The notes under the pieces: model-generated | Told to the model about the DNA's origin: nothing | Database searches by the model: none | The model's input: the letters and a program-made list of their open reading frames with translations, nothing else | Translations under genes and position numbers: made by a program | Part shown: one piece after another, positions 14,200 through 19,652 of the stretch | Layout: every line of letters starts with the position of its first letter | Position numbering within the stretch: the first letter of the stretch is position 1 | Assembly (NCBI GenBank): GCA_023432995.1 | Contig: JAEZES010000002.1 | Span: 1 to 19,652 of the forward strand | Source: Pseudomonadota bacterium | Lineage (GTDB): Bacteria > Pseudomonadota > Alphaproteobacteria > Sphingomonadales > Sphingomonadaceae | Direction of reading: 5' to 3' | Length of the DNA stretch: 19,652 bases

Positions 14200-14219
14200 G
14201 TTCCCGCATTCGCGGGGAA
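14200..14219. repeat. REP-like palindrome between antitoxin and typA
   Basis: GTTCCCGC-ATTC-GCGGGGAA is a near-perfect inverted repeat of the same type as the one in the typA fragment (CCCGC, N-TTC, GCGGGG). The two flank the toxin-antitoxin pair at a distance of about 875 bp. Confidence 0.5.
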
Positions 14220-14270
14220 GCGAAGCAGTTCAAAGAACAATGACGAAGTGAGGGGGGTGAAGGAGGAGAC

Positions 14271-16100
14271 CTACCCTTCCTTGCGCGCCATCTTCTTCCG
14301 CTCATGCGGATCCAGATACCGCTTCCGCAGCCGGATCGACTGCGGCGTCACCTCGACCAGCTCGTCGTCCTGGATGTAGGCGATCGCCTGCTCGAGCGTC
14401 ATCTTGCGCGGCGGGGTCAGGCGAATGCCTTCGTCCTTGCCGCTGGCGCGGAAGTTGGTCAGCTGCTTGGACTTGAGCGGGTTGACCTCGAGGTCCTGCG
14501 GCTTGGCGTTCTCGCCGATGATCATGCCCTCGTAGAGCTTCTCGCCGGGGGAGACGAACAGCGTGCCGCGGTCCTCGAGCGCGTTGAGCGCGTAAGCGAC
14601 CGCCTCGCCCTGCTCCATCGAGATCAGCACGCCGTTCTGGCGGCCCTGGATCGGGCCCTTCCACGGGCCGTAGCGCTCGAACAGGCGGTTCATGATGCCG
14701 GTGCCGCGGGTGTCGGAGAGGAACTCGCCGTGGTAGCCGATCAGGCCGCGGCTGGGCGCGGTGAAGGTGACGCGGGTCTTGCCGCCGCCCGAGGGGCGCA
14801 TGTCGGTCATCTCGCCCTTCCGCTGGGCGATCTTCTCGACCACGGTGCCGGCGAACTCGTCGTCGACGTCGACCACGACCGTCTCGTAGGGCTCCTCGCG
14901 GCCGTTGGGGCCCTCCTGGAACAGCACGCGCGGGCGGCTGATGCTGAGCTCGAAGCCCTCGCGGCGCATGGTCTCGATCAGCACGCCCAATTGGAGCTCG
15001 CCGCGGCCGGCGACCTCGAACGCGTCCTTGCCGGCACTCTCGGTGACGCGGATGGCGACGTTGCCTTCGGCCTCGCGCTCGAGCCGGTCGCGGATCACGC
15101 GGCTCTGGACCTTGTCGCCCTCGCGGCCGGCGTAGGGGCTGTCGTTGACGCCGAAGGTCATCGCCAGCGTCGGCGGGTCGATCGGGCGCGCGGCGATCGG
15201 CGCGGTTACCGACGGGGTGGCGAGGGTGTTGGAGACGGTGGCCTTGGTGAGCCCGGCGATGGCGACGATGTCGCCGGCCTCGGCACTGTCCACGGGCACG
15301 CGCTCGAGGCCGCGGTAGGCGAAGACCTTGGTCGCGCGGCCGGCCTCGACCTCGTTGCCGTCGACGTCGATCGCGCGGATCGGCATGTTGACCTCGAGGC
15401 GGCCGCTTTCGATCCGGCCGGTGAGGATGCGGCCGAGGAACGGGTCGCGGTCGAGCAGCGTGGCGATCATGGTGAACTCGCCGTCGGTCGGCTTGCCCGG
15501 CTCGGGGATGTGGCCGACGATGACCTCGAACAGCTCGACGAGATCGCCCTCGCGCTTGTCGGGATCGGCGCTGGCGTAGCCGGCGCGGCCGCTGGCGTAG
15601 AGGCACGGGAAGTCGAGCTGCTCGTCATTGGCGTCGAGCGCGACGAACAGGTCGAACACCTCGTTGAGCACTTCGTCGGCGCGCGCGTCGGGGCGGTCGA
15701 TCTTGTTGATCACGACGATCGGGCGCAGGCCGAGACCGAGCGCCTTGCCGGTGACGAACTTGGTCTGCGGCATCGGGCCCTCGGCGGCGTCGACCAGCAG
15801 GATCACGCCGTCGACCATGCTGAGGATGCGCTCGACCTCGGCGCCGAAATCGGCGTGGCCCGGGGTGTCGACGATGTTGATGCGGAAGGTCTCGTTCGAG
15901 CCCGGCGGGGCCCACTCGACCGAGGTCGGCTTGGCGAGGATGGTGATTCCGCGCTCCTTCTCGAGGTCGTTCGAATCCATCGCCCGCTCCTCGACCCGCT
16001 GGTTGTCGCGGAAGGTGCCGGACTGGCGGAACAGCTGGTCGACCAGGGTGGTCTTGCCGTGATCGACGTGCGCGATGATCGCCACGTTGCGCAGGCTCAT
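14271..16100 (-). CDS. typA: Ribosome-associated GTPase TypA/BipA
   Basis: The predicted protein has 609 residues, the normal full length. It is a translational GTPase of the EF-G family that binds ribosomes and aids 50S assembly and stress or cold adaptation. Nucleotide motifs are intact: AHVDHGKTT (10-18), RGITI (50-54), DTPGH (78-82) and NKID (132-135). The domain II beta barrel, EF-G-like domains III and V, and the TypA-specific C-terminal domain follow; the C-terminal domain includes GEKLYEGMIIGENAKPQDL and ends in basic RKKMARKEG. AAGAGA nine bases upstream supports the ATG at 16100. The last roughly 270 bp are duplicated in decayed form about 1.05 kb downstream. The gene is most likely single-copy and constitutively expressed. 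Confidence 0.97.
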   Translation of the reverse strand: MSLRNVAIIAHVDHGKTTLVDQLFRQSGTFRDNQRVEERAMDSNDLEKERGITILAKPTSVEWAPPGSNETFRINIVDTPGHADFGAEVERILSMVDGVILLVDAAEGPMPQTKFVTGKALGLGLRPIVVINKIDRPDARADEVLNEVFDLFVALDANDEQLDFPCLYASGRAGYASADPDKREGDLVELFEVIVGHIPEPGKPTDGEFTMIATLLDRDPFLGRILTGRIESGRLEVNMPIRAIDVDGNEVEAGRATKVFAYRGLERVPVDSAEAGDIVAIAGLTKATVSNTLATPSVTAPIAARPIDPPTLAMTFGVNDSPYAGREGDKVQSRVIRDRLEREAEGNVAIRVTESAGKDAFEVAGRGELQLGVLIETMRREGFELSISRPRVLFQEGPNGREEPYETVVVDVDDEFAGTVVEKIAQRKGEMTDMRPSGGGKTRVTFTAPSRGLIGYHGEFLSDTRGTGIMNRLFERYGPWKGPIQGRQNGVLISMEQGEAVAYALNALEDRGTLFVSPGEKLYEGMIIGENAKPQDLEVNPLKSKQLTNFRASGKDEGIRLTPPRKMTLEQAIAYIQDDELVEVTPQSIRLRKRYLDPHERKKMARKEG

Positions 16101-16232
16101 GGGAACGGATCTCTTGTAGGGGGCGGATTTGCGGCGCGGCCCTTAGGCGCTGGGGGGCGGGTTGTCCACTGGGGGCGGGGTCGGGCCTGGTTCGCCGGTG
16201 GCGCGGGTGGGGCGGCGGCTGTGCCCCGCTTT

Positions 16233-16381
16233 TTTTGCACGCGAAGACGCGAAGGCGCGAAGATGGCGTGCCTGCGGCGAAGCCGCATTCAACTTCAAGA
16301 GGCCCGCAAGCCGCGCCGCCAGATGATGAGGGCGGCTTCGCCGCAAGCGCACTTCGCGTCTTCGCGTCTTCGCGTGCAAAA
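16233..16381. repeat. Long imperfect inverted repeat with CGCGAAGA-type tandem units
   Basis: The left arm (16233-16286) begins TTTTGCACGCGAAGACGCGA and ends GCGGCGAAGCCGC. The right arm (16332-16381) is its near-exact reverse complement, differing by one base in the tandem units plus a few changes and a 4-bp length difference in the middle. The spacer is 45 bp. Each arm carries three CGCGAAG-like units and ends in a small hairpin. This resembles a short non-autonomous repeat element; no gene is inside. Confidence 0.65.
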
Positions 16382-16406
16382 GATTCTTCGCGTGACGTCG
16401 GGTGCA

Positions 16407-16437
16407 CCCCCCTTCCCCCTCGACGGGGGAAGGGGGG
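16407..16437. repeat. Perfect 13-bp GC hairpin downstream of ligB
   Basis: CCCCCCTTCCCCC pairs perfectly with GGGGGAAGGGGGG around TCGAC. Palindromes of this CCCCCTCGACGGGGG type are common REP-like intergenic repeats in sphingomonads. Ten bases from the ligB stop, it could also stop or stabilise the 3' end of that transcript, although no T-run follows. Confidence 0.6.
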
Positions 16438-16446
16438 CGTCGGGTC

Positions 16447-17289
16447 CTAGTCCAAGGGCCGCAACACGATGTGGCCGACGGCGGTGTTGGAGGCGGGGAC
16501 GTGGTAGAAGCGGTGCAGCTCCTCGACCTGGTCGCCGAGCGCGCTGCGCATGATCAGCCACATGATCAGCTCGATCCCCTCGGTCCCGGCCTCGCGCAGG
16601 AACTCGAGGCGGGTGATCTTGCGCAGGCGCGCGGGGTTCTTGGTGAGATCGTCGAGGAAGGCGCCGTCGAACGCCGGGTTTATGAGCCCGGCGCGCTCGC
16701 CCTGGAGCTGGTGGCTCATGCCGCCGGTGCCCCAGACCTGGACGTTGAGCCCGGCAGGGTAGGACTCGACCGCGTCGCGGATCGCCGCGCCCAATTGCCA
16801 GCAGCGCTCGGCCGAGGGGGTCGGGAACTGGGTCACGTTGACCGCGAGCGGGATCACGCGGACGGGCCACTCGTCCTGCTTGCCGAACATCAGCGACAGC
16901 GGGACGGTGAGGCCGTGGTCGACGTCGAGGCTGTTCATCAGGGTCAGGTCGAACTCGTCGATCACCAGCTGCTCGGCGAGGTGCGCGGCGAGCACCGGAT
17001 CGCCCATCACCATCGGCACCGGACGGCGGCCCCAGCCCTCGTCGGCGACGTCGAACTCCTCGGCCATGCCGAGGGCGAAGGTCGGCACGACGTCGAGCAT
17101 CATCGCGCTGGCGTGGTCGTTGTAGCACAGGATCACGACGTCGGGGTTCTCGCGGAGCTCGAACGCCTTGGTCCACTCATAGCCCTCGAACACCGGGCGC
17201 CAGTACTCGTCGCGGGTACGGCCCTGGTCGAACGCGGCCCCGATCGCCGGCACGTGGCTGGTTGCGATGCCCGCGGTGATCCTGGCCAT
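16447..17289 (-). CDS. ligB: Protocatechuate 4,5-dioxygenase beta subunit
   Basis: The predicted protein has 280 residues and is the catalytic subunit of a type II extradiol dioxygenase that opens the ring of protocatechuate with Fe(II) and O2 to give 4-carboxy-2-hydroxymuconate semialdehyde. Compared with Sphingobium SYK-6 LigB it has the expected iron ligands H12 (SHVPA), H59 (YNDHAS) and E240 (EGIELIMW), and the catalytic histidine H193 in GTGGMSHQLQG; H125 (DVDHG) is also kept. It lacks about 20 residues at the C-terminus relative to SYK-6 LigB, outside the active site. The start at 17289 overlaps the ligA stop (TAATG), so the subunits are translationally coupled. The frame is open far upstream but this is only an open shadow. 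Gallate or another catecholic acid are alternative substrates. Confidence 0.93.
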   Translation of the reverse strand: MARITAGIATSHVPAIGAAFDQGRTRDEYWRPVFEGYEWTKAFELRENPDVVILCYNDHASAMMLDVVPTFALGMAEEFDVADEGWGRRPVPMVMGDPVLAAHLAEQLVIDEFDLTLMNSLDVDHGLTVPLSLMFGKQDEWPVRVIPLAVNVTQFPTPSAERCWQLGAAIRDAVESYPAGLNVQVWGTGGMSHQLQGERAGLINPAFDGAFLDDLTKNPARLRKITRLEFLREAGTEGIELIMWLIMRSALGDQVEELHRFYHVPASNTAVGHIVLRPLD

Positions 17290-17690
17290 TACTGCTTGCC
17301 CTTGATGCTGCGCTGCCCCTCGGGCGAGCGGCCGCCGGCGCGCATCATCGCCGCGTATTCGTCGGGGGTCATGTTGGTCATCGAGCTGACCGCCTTCTGG
17401 GTGGTCCAGCCGTCGGTGTTGGACAGCTTGACGAGGAAGTAGATGTTGCCGCCGAGGTCTATGAGCCTGGTGAAGTCGCGGTCGAGCACGGCCTGCTTCT
17501 GCTCGTCGCTCATGCGGAAGCGGTCGAGGTAGGCGCGCTCGTCGGCGCGGAACGCCTCGCGGTTGTCGGCCTGCATCAGCGACATGCAGAACTTGTGCAG
17601 GTGGTAGGCCTGGCGGCTTCTCAGCGCGTTGAACACCGTGGTGCCGGGGATGTCGTTCAGTTCCTCGAGCGAATAGAGGCGGGTGCGCAT
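17289..17690 (-). CDS. ligA: Protocatechuate 4,5-dioxygenase alpha subunit
   Basis: The predicted protein has 133 residues, close to the usual 139. It is helical and carries the LigA family features DDIPGT-like NDIPGTTVFNA (12-22), FCMSLMQADNREAF, FKADE-like FRADERAYLDRF, GGNIYFLVKL and a C-terminus GGRSPEGQRSIKG. In the enzyme this subunit covers the active site of LigB and helps bind the substrate carboxylate. AGGAG eight bases before the ATG is a strong ribosome site, the best in the cluster. It lies 66 bp downstream of the SulP gene stop and overlaps ligB by one base. The pairing with ligB and the fit to the SYK-6 sequence make the assignment firm. Confidence 0.93.
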   Translation of the reverse strand: MRTRLYSLEELNDIPGTTVFNALRSRQAYHLHKFCMSLMQADNREAFRADERAYLDRFRMSDEQKQAVLDRDFTRLIDLGGNIYFLVKLSNTDGWTTQKAVSSMTNMTPDEYAAMMRAGGRSPEGQRSIKGKQ

Positions 17691-17756
17691 GGCGGGGGCT
17701 CCTGGGCGGTGAGGGACGCCTAACAGAGTCTCCTGCGCGGCGCCACGGGGCCGGCG

Positions 17757-19529
17757 TCAGATCAGCCCGCGCGCCATCCACGGGTCGCCCGGCCCGGGCG
17801 GCGCGGCACGGGCCTCGGCGGCGGCGACGAGGGTCGAGAACGCCTCGTCCTGCGACAGGAACACGCGGCCGGTGAGCGCGTCGAGGAAGTGCGAGCGCTG
17901 CAGGCGGTCCATCACCGGGCCCTTGACCTCGGACAGGTGCAGCGCGACGCCGGCGTCGGCCAGGCGGTGGTTGATCGCCTCGAGGCTTTCGAGCGCCGAG
18001 GCGTCGACCGCGTTGACCGCCGAGCACATCAGGACGAGCTGGGACACCTCGGGGTGGTCGGCGACGGTCTCGAGCACGAATTCCTCGAGCCAGCGGGCGT
18101 TGAGGTAGGTCAGGCTCTCGTCGACGCGGATGGTGACCACGCGCGGGTCGGTCAGCACCTTGTGGCGGCGAACGTTGCGGAAGTGGCCGGTCTCGGGGAC
18201 GCGCCCGACGATGGCCGCGTGCGGGCGCGAGGCGCGCCACAGGTAGAGCGCGAGGCTGAGGCCGACGCCGGCCATGACCCCGGGCTCGACCCCGAGCAGC
18301 AGGGTGACCAGCACGGTCGCCGCCATGGCGGCGAAATCGGGGCGCGAATAACGCCAGATCTCGCGCGGGGTCTTCAGTTCGACCAGGCTGAGCACGGCGA
18401 CGATGATCGTCGCCGCGAGCGTGGCGATCGGCAGCGAGTGCAGCAGCGGGGTCAGGAACAGCGCGGCGACGGCGATGCCGAGCGCGGTGAAGGCGCCGGC
18501 GGCCGGGGTCTCGGCCCCGGCGTCGAAGTTGACCACCGAGCGGGCGAAGCCGCCGGTCACCGGGTAGCCGCCCGAGAACGCGGCGGCGACGTTGGCCGCA
18601 CCGAGCCCGATCAGCTCCTGGTCGGGGTCGATCCGCTGGCGCTTCTTGGCGGCGAGGGTCTGCGCGACCGAGACCGATTCGACGAAGCCGATCACCGACA
18701 GCAGCAGCGCCGGCACCGCGAGGCTGCTCCACAGCCCGGGATCGAACAGCGGCACGGTGAACGGCGGCAGGCTCTGCGGGATCTGGCCGACGATGCGCAC
18801 CCCGGCGCGCTCGAGGTCGAAGGCGATCACTGCCAGGGTGGCGAGCGCGACTGCGACGATCGGGCCGGTCTTGGCGGTGAGGTCGGCGGCGCGCGGTTTC
18901 AGGCCGAAGCGCACGAGCAGCGGCTTGAGGCCCTTGCGGACCCAGAACAGGAACGCGGTCGAGAGCACGCCGATCGCGAGCGTCGGCCCGTTCACGTCGC
19001 CGATGTTCGCGGCCAGCGTGCGCAACAGCTCGGGCATCGCCTCGCCCGAGGCCTCGATGCCGAAGATCGCCTTGAGCTGGCTGGTGGCGATGATCAGGCC
19101 CGAGGCGCTGATGAAGCCCGCGACCACCGGGTGCGACAGCAGGTTGGCGAGGAAGCCGAGCTTGAGCACGCCCATCAGCAGCAGCATGAGGCCCGAGAGC
19201 AGCGCCAGCACCAGCGCGGCGGCGACGAACTCGGCGCTGCCCGGCGGGGCGACGCTGCCGGCGGCGGCCAGCGTCATCAGCGAGATCACCGCCACCGGGC
19301 CGACCGCGAGCGCGCGGCTGGTGCCGAACAGCGCGTAGGCGACGATCGGCAGGATCGAGGCGTAGAGCCCGACCTCGGGCGGGAGGCCCGCGAGCATCGC
19401 GTAGGCGAGGCTCTGCGGGATCAGCATGATGGTGACGATGCCCGCCGCCACCAAGTCGCTGGTCAGCGTCGCGGCGTTGTAGCCGCGGCCCCACTCGAGC
19501 ACGGGCAGGTAGCGGGCGAGGCGCGACAT
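17757..19529 (-). CDS. SulP family anion transporter with STAS domain
   Basis: The predicted protein has 590 residues. The membrane part (about 15-430) has the SulP layout with IVTIMLIPQSLAYAMLAGLP (31-50) near the N-terminus, GPVAVISLM and LSHPVVAGFISASGLIIATS, and a later core region with IGFVESVSVAQ and GGYPVTGGFARSVVN. A cytoplasmic STAS domain follows (about 463-560: VVTIRVDESLTYLNARWLEEF, then SAVNAVDASALESLEAI). SulP proteins move sulfate, bicarbonate, other inorganic anions or dicarboxylates, usually with Na+ or H+; the substrate here cannot be read from sequence. It lies between the tail of an unidentified gene (25-bp gap) and ligA, all on one strand. In that setting a role in anion or organic-acid uptake for ring-cleavage metabolism is possible but unproven. 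The ATG at 19529 has a weak ribosome site. Confidence 0.9.
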   Translation of the reverse strand: MSRLARYLPVLEWGRGYNAATLTSDLVAAGIVTIMLIPQSLAYAMLAGLPPEVGLYASILPIVAYALFGTSRALAVGPVAVISLMTLAAAGSVAPPGSAEFVAAALVLALLSGLMLLLMGVLKLGFLANLLSHPVVAGFISASGLIIATSQLKAIFGIEASGEAMPELLRTLAANIGDVNGPTLAIGVLSTAFLFWVRKGLKPLLVRFGLKPRAADLTAKTGPIVAVALATLAVIAFDLERAGVRIVGQIPQSLPPFTVPLFDPGLWSSLAVPALLLSVIGFVESVSVAQTLAAKKRQRIDPDQELIGLGAANVAAAFSGGYPVTGGFARSVVNFDAGAETPAAGAFTALGIAVAALFLTPLLHSLPIATLAATIIVAVLSLVELKTPREIWRYSRPDFAAMAATVLVTLLLGVEPGVMAGVGLSLALYLWRASRPHAAIVGRVPETGHFRNVRRHKVLTDPRVVTIRVDESLTYLNARWLEEFVLETVADHPEVSQLVLMCSAVNAVDASALESLEAINHRLADAGVALHLSEVKGPVMDRLQRSHFLDALTGRVFLSQDEAFSTLVAAAEARAAPPGPGDPWMARGLI

Positions 19530-19554
19530 GCGCGGGCCGCCGTCGGAGCCGGTC

Positions 19555-19652
19555 TCAGCCCGCCGCGCGGGCGGCGAGGCGGGGCTCGAGGGGCGTGAGG
19601 TCGAACCCGGCCCTGGCCGCGGCGTCGAGCACCTGCTCGACCCCGTGCGTGC
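19555..19652 (-). CDS. C-terminal tail of an unidentified gene
   Basis: The last 31 codons of a minus-strand gene enter at the right edge, reading THGVEQVLDAAARAGFDLTP and ending LAARAAG with a TGA at 19555-19557. This frame has typical high-GC coding character, and the stop lies 25 bp before the SulP start, so it is likely co-transcribed with SulP, ligA and ligB. The fragment is helical and too short to identify. A further protocatechuate-pathway enzyme is conceivable from context, but the sequence does not show it. Confidence 0.55.
   Translation of the reverse strand, partial: THGVEQVLDAAARAGFDLTPLEPRLAARAAG

Larger units (their letters stand above)
16101..16446. other. Repeat-rich intergenic stretch between typA and ligB
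   Basis: No gene is visible in this 346-bp gap. It contains the typA promoter region at the left (no convincing -35/-10 pair recognised), a long inverted repeat (16233-16381) and a perfect GC hairpin (16407-16437), both listed separately. Confidence 0.6.

Noticed and set aside
16233..16381. CRISPR-like array in the CGCGAAG units
   Set aside because: The units are only 7-9 bp, contiguous without unique spacers, and arranged as two inverted arms rather than direct repeats.
14304..16553. Long plus-strand open frame opposite typA
   Set aside because: It is a mirror of the typA coding strand, rich in Asp, Glu, Val and Leu without motifs; typA on the minus strand is certain.
16447..19494. Frame of ligB remaining open upstream through ligA and the SulP gene
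   Set aside because: The LigB family start MARIT is at 17289 and couples with the ligA stop; the upstream part is Arg/Pro-rich shadow sequence overlapping two well-supported genes in another frame.

Overview
The window is GC-rich chromosomal DNA, most consistent with a sphingomonad (Alphaproteobacteria, Sphingomonadales). The clearest pointer is a two-gene protocatechuate 4,5-dioxygenase (ligA-ligB) that matches the Sphingobium SYK-6 type enzyme down to its iron-ligand residues. NnrS with a quinol-type NO reductase and Sphingomonas-like short palindromic repeats agree with this. No tRNA, rRNA, CRISPR array, transposase or integrase gene was seen.

Region 1 (1-2149, minus strand) holds three tandem paralogs of a secreted family I do not recognise; the first is cut by the window edge. 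Region 2 (2439-6903, plus strand) is a chaperone-usher pilus locus transcribed away from region 1: two pilin-like subunits separated by a strong hairpin terminator/attenuator, an outer-membrane usher, and a PapD-like chaperone whose start overlaps the usher stop. No tip adhesin is present. A winged-helix regulator (6900-7391, minus) ends tail-to-tail on the chaperone gene, and two perfect palindromes lie upstream of its start.

Region 3 (7556-11627) is a nitric-oxide detoxification module: nnrS on the minus strand, and divergently a qNor-type NO reductase followed closely by a SirB2-family membrane protein. A 16-bp palindrome sits in the shared promoter region. It is followed by about 540 bp of non-coding DNA rich in GACAC/GGCACAC motifs, then a small membrane-protein gene broken by a one-base frameshift.

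Region 4 (about 12555-14220) looks like an accessory patch. It has an ORFan of visibly lower GC, a decayed partial copy of the typA 3' end carrying a REP-like palindrome, and a VapBC/Phd-type toxin-antitoxin pair with its own operator. The intact typA/bipA gene follows, so the toxin-antitoxin pair is bracketed by same-orientation copies of the typA 3' end. This is the most unusual structural feature of the window.

Region 5 (16101-19652, minus strand) starts with a repeat-rich intergenic stretch (a roughly 50-bp-arm inverted repeat and a 13-bp perfect GC hairpin). Then, in transcription order, come the tail of an unidentified gene, a SulP-STAS transporter, ligA and ligB, in a layout that suggests one operon for aromatic-ring cleavage with an anion transporter.
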